A stretch of DNA of 34,566 bases from Nitrospirota bacterium (GTDB lineage Bacteria > Nitrospirota > Thermodesulfovibrionia > Thermodesulfovibrionales > UBA1546): positions 1 through 34,566 of the forward strand of contig JACRGY010000108.1 of assembly GCA_016212165.1 (NCBI GenBank). The letters run 5' to 3'. Within the stretch, counting starts at the first letter, position 1, and each line of letters opens with the position of its first letter. A program made the translations under genes and the position numbers. The notes beneath the pieces were generated by a model. It was not told where the DNA came from, ran no database searches, and saw nothing but the letters and a program-made list of their open reading frames with translations. Of this stretch, positions 1 through 8,752 are shown piece after piece.

Positions 1-282
1 TACGAGATAGATGCAAAGCAAAAAGGAATGCTGATAGAATTTGAAAGCTGGAACCGTCATTGGAGGCTAAGGGTAAATGGAGAAAAGGGAGATATTTACA
101 AGGCCTTCGGAATATTTAGGGGAATAATGATTGAACCCGGGAAAAATGTCATAGAACTGAAATACACTGTCCCGTATTTCAGGGAACTGTTTTGGCTCTC
201 TGTTTTTATCCTTTGTATTTATGGGGTTGCCCTGATTAAAGTCCTGCATGATGGCCGGAGGCCAAGAGGAAATCATGTATAA
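1..282 (+). CDS. C-terminal fragment of a YfhO-like membrane protein (5' end outside window)
   Basis: The frame is open from base 1 and ends at TAA 280-282, leaving about 93 residues of a protein that begins upstream. It shows a short beta-rich periplasmic-type segment (aromatic-rich, with NRHWRLRVNGEKG, then PGKNVIELKYTVPY) followed by one strongly hydrophobic helix and a basic tail. The same arrangement ends the YfhO-like proteins at 1870-4989 and 15670-18258 (N..GW.AY.D....., PAG.H.....Y..PY, then a helix), so this is probably the tail of another family member. YfhO proteins are polytopic GT-C-type transferases that glycosylate surface polymers outside the membrane in Firmicutes; the role here is inferred. 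It overlaps the next gene by 8 bases. Confidence 0.7.
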   Translation, partial: YEIDAKQKGMLIEFESWNRHWRLRVNGEKGDIYKAFGIFRGIMIEPGKNVIELKYTVPYFRELFWLSVFILCIYGVALIKVLHDGRRPRGNHV

Positions 283-1873
283 GTTGAAATTGTTTTCCGG
301 TGCGAGCGGGCTCTGGTGGCGGAGGGCCTTGATTATCATGGTTGTAATTCTTTATGGATGGACTTTCCAAAAGACTTTTCAAAATACAGAGAAATGTACG
401 CCTCTGTGGGGATATTCCAGCGAATCAATTTATGCGGCTATTTCTGAATTAAAGTATGGGGCAAAACCATTTCATACATATCAAAGGGTTAAGGAAGTAA
501 TGTGGAATTCCGTAGCTGATTCTGTGGCCCAAAGGAGGGGGAGAAATGAATGCGGCCCTGATGTTTCGAGCATAAATCAGGGCATAAACAGGGCGCTTGA
601 ATTGAAGGATTTAGGAGCGGAGATATATGTGCATACATCTCTTCTTGGCACTGAATTGCCGGGATATGCATTGCTTTGTAAAATAGGATTTTATTTTTTC
701 GGGTTTAAATTTGAAAGCATATTTTATGCTTATTGGTTGTTACTAATGCTTCCGGCTTTAATTCTCTTAATCAGTTTCCATAATAAAAATTCGGTTTTAT
801 ACGTACTATTTTTGTACACAATTGCGCTGTCTGCTATTCTGCAAACACAGGGATTTCTGGAGGAAGGCGTTTTGAGGGCGCGCCATTTTGTGATGCTTAC
901 TATTTTACCTGTCTTTCATCTTGCATTGGTTATGGCAAATGCACAGAATAAGCAGAGATGGTTCATATATTTTGGCGCAGCTATACAGGCGCTGATATTG
1001 AGTTGGGCGGTTTTTACACGCCCGGCTGGTTTATATCAGTTCCTTTATCTGTTGGCAATAACCGTTGTTTTTTTTGTTTATTATATACGGAAAAAAAGAT
1101 GGAGAGCTTTGATAAAGGTTGCTTATCCTATTATTCTTATTTTAGTATGTTACGGTTCGCTGCGAACTTATGGATCTCCTCCTGTAAACTCAAATTCTTT
1201 AACAAGCGCCAGTTCTTTAACCAGCCGCGGCTGTATTTGGCATCCGTTCCTTCTGGGCCTGGGAGCGCATCCCGATGCAACGCTTAAACATGGGCTTGCA
1301 TGGAGCGATACCGCTGTTATTGACATAATAGAAAAACGTGCTCCGGAATATGGCCTGGTATGGCAAGGGGTGTTCACTGATTTTGCTCACGAGAAAAATG
1401 TTATAGTGCAGTGCAGCAAAGAGTATGAGACTATTTTGAAGGATGAATATTTCAGGATATTCAGGCAGGACCCATGGTTTGTTATCAGCGCATATTTTTA
1501 TGGTGTTATTGAATATTTTAGATTATATTTCAGTCAGCTGAGACCAGGTGAATGGGCAGCCTATCATAATTTTGGCCTTTGGGATGTTATTAATCGAGAG
1601 ACCCTTATACTTATTTCTTTAGGCATTGCGATTTTATTTAGAATGACGTCAGTCCCGAAAATAACATTGCAGCCGCTGGGATTATTTGTCATTGGCTTCT
1701 TATTTGCAATCCCGATACCTGTTCTTGTTTATCCTGTGAATCACGCTATTGCAGATTCATCCGTATATTTAACGGTTTTTTTGTTTGCGGTATTTGTTGA
1801 AGCTGGCGTTATTGCGCTGCAAATGTTTGTGCAGATATTGGCGGGAATCTTTATGAGGAAAGATAAAATATGA
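275..1873 (+). CDS. Polytopic membrane protein of unknown function, possibly GT-C-like
   Basis: About 532 residues. I prefer the ATG at 275 because AGAGGA sits 4 bases upstream; an in-frame ATG at 248 would add nine residues but lacks a ribosome binding site. The protein has one N-terminal membrane helix, a roughly 100-residue soluble segment with several cysteines (CTPLW, ECGPD), then roughly eight to ten hydrophobic helices, a second soluble loop (about residues 300-390), and further helices. I recognise no catalytic motif. A large first periplasmic loop followed by many helices is the general topology of GT-C glycosyltransferases, and both neighbours are YfhO-like, so a role in extracytoplasmic glycan transfer is plausible but unproven. 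The stop overlaps the next start as ATGA. Confidence 0.75.
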   Translation: MYKLKLFSGASGLWWRRALIIMVVILYGWTFQKTFQNTEKCTPLWGYSSESIYAAISELKYGAKPFHTYQRVKEVMWNSVADSVAQRRGRNECGPDVSSINQGINRALELKDLGAEIYVHTSLLGTELPGYALLCKIGFYFFGFKFESIFYAYWLLLMLPALILLISFHNKNSVLYVLFLYTIALSAILQTQGFLEEGVLRARHFVMLTILPVFHLALVMANAQNKQRWFIYFGAAIQALILSWAVFTRPAGLYQFLYLLAITVVFFVYYIRKKRWRALIKVAYPIILILVCYGSLRTYGSPPVNSNSLTSASSLTSRGCIWHPFLLGLGAHPDATLKHGLAWSDTAVIDIIEKRAPEYGLVWQGVFTDFAHEKNVIVQCSKEYETILKDEYFRIFRQDPWFVISAYFYGVIEYFRLYFSQLRPGEWAAYHNFGLWDVINRETLILISLGIAILFRMTSVPKITLQPLGLFVIGFLFAIPIPVLVYPVNHAIADSSVYLTVFLFAVFVEAGVIALQMFVQILAGIFMRKDKI

Positions 1874-4800
1874 CACTGCAGCCGCAAATTATGGAAGCGC
1901 TCCTGTTGATTATTTTTGTTGCTGTACTGCCGGTTCTGGCATGGAAGAAGTCCCGCTCCATGTGCCTGCCGGTCATCGGGCTGTACGGGGTGTTTATTTA
2001 TCTATATCTGGATTTTATCCTCGGCAAGGTTACGGTTTATCATGATACCTATTGGAATATTGCTGTAAATTTTTCTTTAATACGCCAGTGGGTTATAGGA
2101 GGTATATCGTTGGGGTGGAACCCCTATCTGGGCGGCGGGCAGCCTCTCTCTCTTTTCTCTAATTATTTTCTGTATGCACCGGTCTTTATCTTTACAAAAA
2201 TATTTTTGTGGCTGGGATGGAATTTTTCTTCCGGTGAATTTTTCAGTTTAATCTGGATATTCAACCATCTCTGGATATGCACCGGAGTTTATCTTTTTTT
2301 TCATCTGTGGTTTAATTCTTCCTTTTTTGGTTTTTTGGGTGCGGCTACGATGCTGCTCGGGGGGCTTTTTGCAAGCGACCTCGCAGCTCCCTTTTTCTAT
2401 GTCATAGGCCCTTTGCCTTATCTGCTTTTCTCGATAGTGTTATTCTGGAAATTTGGCAGATGGTTTGGCTTATATTTATTTGCTGCTTTTTTGGGAATAA
2501 CTCTTAATTATTATAACCCGGTGTATACCGTTTCTTTTCTGTTTATTCTGCTGGCCTGTTATTTATTAATGAACAGATTCGCAATAAAATTTATATTTTA
2601 TAAATTGTTTAGCCTTATCAAGGCAAGGCCTTATGGCCTGGTACTTGCAGCCTTATTGTTTATTGTTCCTGCGGCTCCCTTTTTCCACACTTACCTTGAA
2701 ATGGGAGATTATGTCAGTCCTACCCGCGGTTTTACTTTAAGAGGTCAGACTGTTTCAAATACCGGCGCCCAGGGCTCTACAGATGTCCCCTTTGAATCGC
2801 TCAGGGTCATGTCTGCCGGAGATATCCAGGATATGTTTTTAACAACCCATACCTTTTTCTATATCGGGATTTTACCCTACGCGGCTCTTTTTTTATCTGT
2901 GCCTTTGTTCCTGATTTCTCCAAAATTCAGGGCAAGGGCCGGTTTTTTAATTTTGAGCGCCGGCCTGCTGGCTTTGATGGCCATGGGACAGTCGTCACCG
3001 GTGCCGTTATGGAAGCTGATGCAAAATATACCCATATTCCATATGATACGGCATACATTTGGATATGCAAAAATGGTTACGTTCCTTGTAATTATTATCG
3101 CAATGGAAGGAATAAGGGCGACAATTTATCCTGTGGACCTTTCCGTGCACTCTAAAATTTCCAGCAAGATCTTAAAGAGGATATTATACCTGTTGCCATG
3201 GGTTATGCTGGGCTTTATAATCTTTAATAAGGTCGGAAACATAAACTTAATGGGGCTGGAAGCTTTTTATTTCCCTGTTGTTATTTTTGCGCTTATCTCC
3301 TGGTGGGCGGCAACGCTTCGTTATCTCCCCAAAAAAATCATCCCGATAGCTTTTTTGTTATTAATAGGAATTCATGGCCTGGAATTAATACTCTTTTCTC
3401 ATGACAGAGTAAAAGTACTGCCGGGGCTTTCAGAAATCTCTCCTGAGCCGTTTAAATATTCTTCTAAGTGGAGCCTCTATGGAATTAAATCATCTACCAA
3501 TGTGTTTGATTTAGACCCGATGCTGCAGAAAGAGGCAGTATGGTTTCACCGGAATCCCAGTTATGTACTTATGATTAACAGGGATTTTATTCCTTTTCTG
3601 CGTGCTGCAACTCAGGAGGATTTATATCAAATAGGAAAGCGCCATCCAAAGGATATATTATTGCCTAAAGGATTAAACAGCGGAGATGCCGTCGCTGCTG
3701 TATACAACGAACTGGGTTTTACAAAAAAAATTACCTATGCGCCGTTGTATGCAACGCCTGAGACAAACTATCCTGTGCCCCATTTTCATGATATTTACGG
3801 GGCCATAAACGGCAAGTATAATTTCTATTGGGAGGTAGATAAAAAGGCAAACGAAGACCCTTATACCTGGCTTTCTATAACCTTCCCCTCTGAGATAACA
3901 GTCTACGGGATACGCATTACTCCTTACAAAGCGACGGATTTGTGGCGGGGAGAGCAGGCGAAAATGCAGGTGAGTCCGAACGGAAAGGATTGGAATACTG
4001 TAAAGAGGCTTGATTTAAGGAAAACCGATTTTAACGGCTCTAACCGGCCTGTTTTATTCCCTTTGCCCGCGCCAATCAAGGCAAAATATTTTCGCCTATG
4101 GGTTGACGGCAGGCAGTTTGCCTCTTTGGCACAAATTGAATTGATAGATGAACCTCTTGGCCAGATAAAGGCTGTGCAAAATTCTCCGTTGCTGCCGCTT
4201 GAAAAAGACGATACGAATTCAGGGCTGGTTCGGGCCAGTTCTTTCGATTATGTGTATTCAGGAAAAGTTTTATCTGACAGAAATCTTGATACCTTTTTGA
4301 GAATAAATGACCCCAATGATGCATTTACATCGTGGATAAGCGTTGAATTTCCAAAGCCCAAAACTTTTAACAGCATATTGATAATCCCGGCTAAAGAAAT
4401 ACGTTTTTTGTCTTATCTTCCCGGTGAGTTGCAGATAAGTGACGATGGCAAGCAATGGAATACGGTGAAACAACTGGGCATAGACGGATATAACGCAGGT
4501 TATTACTACCTTAACCAGAAAGTAACGGCCAGGCATGTCCGGTTGCAACTAAAAGGAGTTTCTATAACCGGGCCTAATGCTGGATACTCAATTGCCGAAC
4601 TGCGATTTGCAGAACTCCCGGAGGTGAAGGCAGAAGGCAGCAGGGGTATCGGCAGGGTTGAAGCTCAGCCTTCGGCTGACCCTAACCGCATATACTTGAA
4701 AGTTCATGCTGAAAAAGATGCAAGCTTAATACGCCTGGAGAATTACAATAAAGGCTGGAATGCTTACATAGATAACCAAAAAGTTGTTATGCAGAAATTT

Positions 4801-4989
4801 GGCCCCAATCTGCAATCAATTCCAATTCCGGCCGGAGACCATGAGGTGCGCCTGGAATTTCATTCTTGGTATAATACCCTGGCATGGAGCCAGGTTTGTT
4901 TTGTAGCTTTTATCTGGTTACTATTGGCGCTCTATCTGTTATTTGGCTGTTTCGGTTCAGGCCAAATTGCACAGGACGAGCATAGATAG
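1870..4989 (+). CDS. Giant YfhO-like membrane protein with two discoidin-like domains
   Basis: 1039 residues. The first half (about 1-520) is a series of roughly a dozen membrane helices with a YfhO-like pattern (HDTYWNIAVNFSLIRQW, then GWNPYLGGGQPLSLF in the first large loop). A soluble region follows. At about 660-760 and 785-917 are two repeats shaped like F5/8 type C (discoidin) carbohydrate-binding domains: W.S..FP......I.I.P, then a Q.S.DGK.WNTVK strand, then a R.....YFRL/HVRL..... strand and an ELR/IELI end. Residues about 940-1039 return to the YfhO-type ending (NYNKGWNAYIDNQKV, PAGDHEVRLEF, last helix). YfhO-family proteins transfer sugars from a lipid carrier on the outer face of the membrane. 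Discoidin-like modules inserted before the final helix would be exposed there and could hold the acceptor glycan. Start is fixed by the 4-base overlap with the preceding gene. Confidence 0.8.
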   Translation: MTLQPQIMEALLLIIFVAVLPVLAWKKSRSMCLPVIGLYGVFIYLYLDFILGKVTVYHDTYWNIAVNFSLIRQWVIGGISLGWNPYLGGGQPLSLFSNYFLYAPVFIFTKIFLWLGWNFSSGEFFSLIWIFNHLWICTGVYLFFHLWFNSSFFGFLGAATMLLGGLFASDLAAPFFYVIGPLPYLLFSIVLFWKFGRWFGLYLFAAFLGITLNYYNPVYTVSFLFILLACYLLMNRFAIKFIFYKLFSLIKARPYGLVLAALLFIVPAAPFFHTYLEMGDYVSPTRGFTLRGQTVSNTGAQGSTDVPFESLRVMSAGDIQDMFLTTHTFFYIGILPYAALFLSVPLFLISPKFRARAGFLILSAGLLALMAMGQSSPVPLWKLMQNIPIFHMIRHTFGYAKMVTFLVIIIAMEGIRATIYPVDLSVHSKISSKILKRILYLLPWVMLGFIIFNKVGNINLMGLEAFYFPVVIFALISWWAATLRYLPKKIIPIAFLLLIGIHGLELILFSHDRVKVLPGLSEISPEPFKYSSKWSLYGIKSSTNVFDLDPMLQKEAVWFHRNPSYVLMINRDFIPFLRAATQEDLYQIGKRHPKDILLPKGLNSGDAVAAVYNELGFTKKITYAPLYATPETNYPVPHFHDIYGAINGKYNFYWEVDKKANEDPYTWLSITFPSEITVYGIRITPYKATDLWRGEQAKMQVSPNGKDWNTVKRLDLRKTDFNGSNRPVLFPLPAPIKAKYFRLWVDGRQFASLAQIELIDEPLGQIKAVQNSPLLPLEKDDTNSGLVRASSFDYVYSGKVLSDRNLDTFLRINDPNDAFTSWISVEFPKPKTFNSILIIPAKEIRFLSYLPGELQISDDGKQWNTVKQLGIDGYNAGYYYLNQKVTARHVRLQLKGVSITGPNAGYSIAELRFAELPEVKAEGSRGIGRVEAQPSADPNRIYLKVHAEKDASLIRLENYNKGWNAYIDNQKVVMQKFGPNLQSIPIPAGDHEVRLEFHSWYNTLAWSQVCFVAFIWLLLALYLLFGCFGSGQIAQDEHR

Positions 4990-5043
4990 ATGATTGGGAA
5001 AGCTGTCACTACGGCAGGAGGAAAATAAAAAATGGAGGTGTCT

Positions 5044-5148
5044 ATGTCGGATATTCTGATTAAGGGCAGCGCTATGGATGGGATAAGACAACTATGTAAT
5101 TTATATGCAGACCTTAAGTCCCCTGAGCAAAAAGGAGGCTGTCTGTGA
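5044..5148 (+). CDS. Small ORF (34 aa) translationally coupled to rfbF
   Basis: This is a possible short gene in the 155-base gap before rfbF. GGAGG (5034-5038) lies 5 bases before ATG 5044; an alternative in-frame ATG at 5032 has its own AGGAGG (5016-5021) and would give 38 residues. The product starts MSDILIKGSAMDGIRQLC and ends in QKGGCL; it is not hydrophobic and matches nothing I know. Its TGA (5146-5148) overlaps the GTG start of rfbF, and the rfbF ribosome site (AAAGGAGG, 5131-5138) lies inside it, so its translation could set the rate of rfbF translation. It may be a leader peptide, a true microprotein, or the remnant of a longer gene. Confidence 0.4.
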   Translation: MSDILIKGSAMDGIRQLCNLYADLKSPEQKGGCL

Positions 5149-5921
5149 AGGTGGTAATTTTAGCCGGTGGCCTTGGCACCCGTTTAAGCGAAGAAACCGA
5201 CCTGAGGCCTAAACCGATGGTAGAGATCGGGGGCAAACCTATTCTGTGGCATATCATGAAAATCTATTCCCATTATGGCTTTAATGATTTTATTATATGC
5301 CTGGGCTATAAGGGATATATTATAAAAGAATATTTTGCCAACTATTTTCTTCACCAGTCAGATGTGACAATAGACCTGCAAAACAATAGCATAAAAACAC
5401 TTGACAGCAAGGCAGAACCATGGAAGGTCACCCTTGTAGATACAGGCCTGAATACTATGACAGGAGGAAGGATAAAGAGGATAGAGAAATTTATCGGGAA
5501 CAGGCCCTTCATGCTTACATACGGCGACGGGGTCGGAAGTGTGGATATAAAAAAGTTGATGGCTTTCCATAAGAAAAGCAGGAAACAGGTTACGATAACC
5601 GCTGTCCAGCCTGCCGGGAGATTCGGAGCCATGACTCTGGACAGGTCTGATACTGTTCTGTCTTTTCTTGAAAAACCGAAGGGCGACGGCGCATGGATAA
5701 ACGGCGGTTTTTTTGTGCTCGAACCCGAGGTCTTCAAATACTTAAAAGGCGATGAAACCGTATGGGAACGGGAACCACTTGAGCGCCTCTCGAAAAACCG
5801 GCAGCTTACTGCATTTAAACATACCGGATTCTGGAGGCCTATGGATACGCTGCGTGATAAAAGGGAACTCGATGAACTGTGGAATTCAGGAACGGCTGAA
5901 TGGAAAACATGGAATGACTGA
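5145..5921 (+). CDS. rfbF: Glucose-1-phosphate cytidylyltransferase
   Basis: 258 residues, the normal length for RfbF/DdhA. The enzyme joins CTP and glucose 1-phosphate to give CDP-glucose, the first step to all CDP-3,6-dideoxyhexoses, in the cytoplasm. The N-terminus has the nucleotidyltransferase signature (LAGGLGTRLSEET, then RPKPMVEIGGKPILWH), followed by the family-typical YGDGVG, QPAGRFGAM, FLEKP and WINGGFFV segments. Start is GTG with AAAGGAGG upstream. rfbG and rfbH follow immediately, which fixes the pathway as CDP- rather than dTDP-glucose. The last codons lie in a 22-base tandem duplication that also separates the stop from the rfbG start. Confidence 0.95.
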   Translation: MKVVILAGGLGTRLSEETDLRPKPMVEIGGKPILWHIMKIYSHYGFNDFIICLGYKGYIIKEYFANYFLHQSDVTIDLQNNSIKTLDSKAEPWKVTLVDTGLNTMTGGRIKRIEKFIGNRPFMLTYGDGVGSVDIKKLMAFHKKSRKQVTITAVQPAGRFGAMTLDRSDTVLSFLEKPKGDGAWINGGFFVLEPEVFKYLKGDETVWEREPLERLSKNRQLTAFKHTGFWRPMDTLRDKRELDELWNSGTAEWKTWND

Positions 5922-5947
5922 ATGGAAAACATGGAATGACTGAATGG
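5896..5947 (+). repeat. 22-base tandem duplication at the rfbF/rfbG junction
   Basis: Bases 5896-5917 (beginning CTGAATGGAAAACATGG) are repeated exactly at 5918-5939, and the first 8 bases occur a third time at 5940-5947. The rfbF stop TGA (5919-5921) falls at the start of the second copy and the rfbG ATG (5944-5946) lies in the partial third copy. Removing one unit would put the rfbF TGA directly against the rfbG ATG, so the duplication appears to have turned a TGAATG junction into a 22-base spacer without altering either protein. Confidence 0.95.
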
Positions 5948-7074
5948 ATTTGTTTAAGGGCATATATAAAGGCAGAAAAGTCCTGATTACCGGGAACACC
6001 GGGTTCAAGGGCTCATACATGTCATTATGGCTGACCGAACTGGGGGCGGATGTTATAGGATATTCCCTTGACCCGCCGACGTCACCGAGTCTCTTCAAGA
6101 TACTGAAACTAAACAAAAGGATATCTCATACAAAAGGTGATGTCAGGGACGCAGCCGGAATAAAAAAAGTTATTAAGAAGTACAGGCCGGACATGGTCTT
6201 TCACCTGGCAGCCCAACCCCTGGTAAGGCCTTCGTACAGGGACCCGGAATTAACATATGAAACCAATATTATGGGAACTGTCAACCTCCTTGAAGCTGTC
6301 AGAAATACAGAAGGCGTAAAGGTTGCAGTAAACATTACGAGTGACAAATGTTATGAAAACAAGGGCTCGAACTACGCATACAGGGAAACAGACCCTATGG
6401 GCGGCGCTGACCCGTACAGTTCAAGCAAGGGATGTGCGGAACTCGTAACTGCTGCTTACAGAAGCTCGTATTTCAATCCTGCACTTTACGGGAAAAGCCA
6501 TAATTCAGCCCTGGCTACTGCAAGGGCTGGCAATGTAATCGGCGGGGGAGACTGGTCGGAAGACAGGCTTATTCCTGACTGCATAAGGGCCCTGACAAAA
6601 AACAGGAGCATAAGTATCAGAAATCCCAAAGCCATAAGGCCGTGGCAGCATGTACTTGAGCCCTTGTCCGGCTACCTGTGGCTTGGAGCCTTAATGTGGA
6701 ATGATGGCATATCCTACAGCAGGGGATGGAATTTCGGGCCAAATGATGGCGATGTCCTTATGGTTGAAGACATCGTAAATGAGGTTATAAGGCTCTGGGG
6801 CAAGGGGCGATATTCGGTAACCCCGGACAACAGATTGCATGAGGCTGAATTGCTTAAGCTGGATATAAGCAGCGCACGTTTACATCTTGGGTGGAGGCCG
6901 GTATACTCTGTACAAAAGGCAGTAGAGACAACCATAAGCTGGTATCAGACTTTCCATAATAAATCCAGCAAAGACCTTTTACAGTTCACACTCTCACAGA
7001 TACAGGAATATGCCCATGCAGCCAAGAATGCGGGATTGGAATGGGCACAACAGGAATCAAATCGCTCACGATGA
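5944..7074 (+). CDS. rfbG: CDP-glucose 4,6-dehydratase
   Basis: 376 residues, close to the usual RfbG/DdhB length. It converts CDP-glucose to CDP-4-keto-6-deoxyglucose with bound NAD. The Rossmann signature is GNTGFKGSYMSLWL near residue 18, FKG being typical of this enzyme rather than of the dTDP-glucose dehydratase. The short-chain dehydrogenase catalytic pair is Tyr158 and Lys162 (YSSSK), and the VNITSDKCYEN segment is characteristic. ARAGNVIGGGDW and IRPWQHVLEPLSGYL are strongly family-specific. It follows rfbF after a 22-base spacer created by the tandem duplication and precedes rfbH by 34 bases. Confidence 0.95.
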   Translation: MDLFKGIYKGRKVLITGNTGFKGSYMSLWLTELGADVIGYSLDPPTSPSLFKILKLNKRISHTKGDVRDAAGIKKVIKKYRPDMVFHLAAQPLVRPSYRDPELTYETNIMGTVNLLEAVRNTEGVKVAVNITSDKCYENKGSNYAYRETDPMGGADPYSSSKGCAELVTAAYRSSYFNPALYGKSHNSALATARAGNVIGGGDWSEDRLIPDCIRALTKNRSISIRNPKAIRPWQHVLEPLSGYLWLGALMWNDGISYSRGWNFGPNDGDVLMVEDIVNEVIRLWGKGRYSVTPDNRLHEAELLKLDISSARLHLGWRPVYSVQKAVETTISWYQTFHNKSSKDLLQFTLSQIQEYAHAAKNAGLEWAQQESNRSR

Positions 7075-7108
7075 ACTATCTGTTAGGCAAAACCGGAGAA
7101 GTTGATTT

Positions 7109-8749
7109 ATGGACATAAATATCGGAGATATTGTTTTAGGCGATGTTGCGCTTGCTCATTTGCCACATTTAAAACAAAGTCTTCTGCTTATTATTACAAA
7201 ACCAGATGGCTATGGAAACTTGTTAGGCCTGCTCCTTAATGCCCATCAGCCGGACAGCAATTCGCCGTGGAAAATCCGCATGAGTGATGGAGAAGCTGAC
7301 ATCCCATTGAACGCAAGCATCTCTGTCTCTTATCCTTACATCATCCATAAGACTTCTTGCCGGGCAATCCAGGGCAAGGTCAAAAAAGAATTTTTGGATT
7401 ACATCCTGAGATCGTTCGTAAAGTTTTCCGCAGATGTGCATTTTGAGGCTTTATCCCCGGGGGACTCCTTTGCTGTCCCGCCTTCGGGCAAAGTGCTTGA
7501 TGGAAAAGACCTTGCCAACATGATAGATGCATCGCTGGATATGTGGCTGACATCGGGGAGATTTAATGATGAATTTGAAGAGAAACTCGCTGTGCACCTC
7601 GGGATGAAATATGCGCTCACAACAAACTCAGGCTCGTCTGCCAATCTCCTTGCGATAAGCTCTCTTACATCCCACCAGCTTGGTGAAAGGAAATTAAAGG
7701 ATGGCGATGAGGTTATCACGGTTGCCGCAGGATTTCCTACTACAGTGTCTCCGCTTATCCAGAACAGGCTTGTACCTGTGTTTGTAGACATAGAACTGGG
7801 GACATACAATATTGATGTGAGCCAGATAGAAGAGGCTATTTCTAAAAAAACAAAAGCTCTCTTTGTAGCCCATACACTTGGAAATCCCTTTAATCTTGAC
7901 CGGGTCATGGAACTGTGCGATAAATATAACCTCTGGCTCATTGAAGATAATTGCGATGCCTTTGGCTCAACCTATCAGAACAGACAGACCGGAACTTTCG
8001 GGCATATCTCGACAATGAGTTTCTATCCTGCGCATCACATCACTATGGGAGAAGGCGGAGCAGTTGTTACCAACGACAGCAGCCTTTACCGGATATTAAT
8101 GTCTTTCAGGGACTGGGGGCGGGACTGCTGGTGCCGGCCCGGAAAAGATAATTCATGCAGCAAAAGATTTGGATGGAAACTGGGGAGTTTACCTGAAGGT
8201 TATGACCACAAGTACATCTATTCTCATATTGGTTATAACCTGAAAATTACCGATTGGCAGGCAGCGATAGGCTTGTCACAGTTGGAAAAACTTCCCTTAT
8301 TTACAAAAAGGAGGAGGGAAAATTTCAGGCTGCTATATAAAGGATTACAAGCCTTTGAAGATTATTTTATATTACCCCGTGCAACTGAGAGGAGCAATCC
8401 TTCGTGGTTCGGATTTCCCCTCACCGTAAAGAAAAACAAAATATTCAGTAAAATAGACATTGTGAACTTTTTGGAAGATAGCAGGATTGGGACAAGGCAG
8501 CTCTTTGCAGGAAATATGCTGCGACAACCTGCCTTCATCCAAACACCTCTCCGGTTGCGGATTAGAAATTCTCCTCTCCTTAACTCGCAAAGGCTTTCCG
8601 GCAAACACTACCGGATGCTCCCCAATAGCGATACCGTTATGAAAAACACATTTTGGATCGGTCTCTGGCCGGGTATTAACAGGAACGCAATCCTATCAGT
8701 ACTCGGGCGATTTGACGATTTTATCAAGAGCAGAAAAGCAGATGTGTGA
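7109..8749 (+). CDS. rfbH: CDP-6-deoxy-4-keto-glucose 3-dehydrase (E1, RfbH) with N-terminal PemK/MazF-like domain
   Basis: 546 residues, about 110 longer than ordinary RfbH. Residues about 118-546 are an E1 dehydrase that removes the C3 hydroxyl using PMP and an iron-sulfur cluster. The PLP lysine of DegT enzymes is replaced by His309 (YPAHHITMGEGG), the E1 hallmark, and the cluster ligands are all present with the exact family spacing C-X57-C-X-C-X7-C: Cys282, Cys340, Cys342, Cys350. The first roughly 113 residues replace the usual short helical N-terminus and look like a PemK/MazF barrel (NIGDIVLGDV, SLLLIITK, ADIPLN, then CRAIQGKVKKEFLDYILRS), though the RP of the toxin strand reads QS. 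GGAG at 7095-7098 supports ATG 7109, so the extension is probably translated. The E1 needs a flavin/iron-sulfur reductase (E3) that is not in this window. Confidence 0.93.
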   Translation: MDINIGDIVLGDVALAHLPHLKQSLLLIITKPDGYGNLLGLLLNAHQPDSNSPWKIRMSDGEADIPLNASISVSYPYIIHKTSCRAIQGKVKKEFLDYILRSFVKFSADVHFEALSPGDSFAVPPSGKVLDGKDLANMIDASLDMWLTSGRFNDEFEEKLAVHLGMKYALTTNSGSSANLLAISSLTSHQLGERKLKDGDEVITVAAGFPTTVSPLIQNRLVPVFVDIELGTYNIDVSQIEEAISKKTKALFVAHTLGNPFNLDRVMELCDKYNLWLIEDNCDAFGSTYQNRQTGTFGHISTMSFYPAHHITMGEGGAVVTNDSSLYRILMSFRDWGRDCWCRPGKDNSCSKRFGWKLGSLPEGYDHKYIYSHIGYNLKITDWQAAIGLSQLEKLPLFTKRRRENFRLLYKGLQAFEDYFILPRATERSNPSWFGFPLTVKKNKIFSKIDIVNFLEDSRIGTRQLFAGNMLRQPAFIQTPLRLRIRNSPLLNSQRLSGKHYRMLPNSDTVMKNTFWIGLWPGINRNAILSVLGRFDDFIKSRKADV

Positions 8750-8752
8750 GAA

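Noticed and set aside
5351-5932. Antisense open frame of about 190 codons opposite rfbF
   Set aside because: rfbF is fully conserved in the sense frame; the antisense product is low-complexity and Ser/Phe-rich, as expected of a shadow.
5752-5943. Alternative-frame ORF ending in the repeated TEWKTWND segment
   Set aside because: It overlaps the conserved end of rfbF in another frame; its repeated ending is only the 22-base duplication read out of frame.
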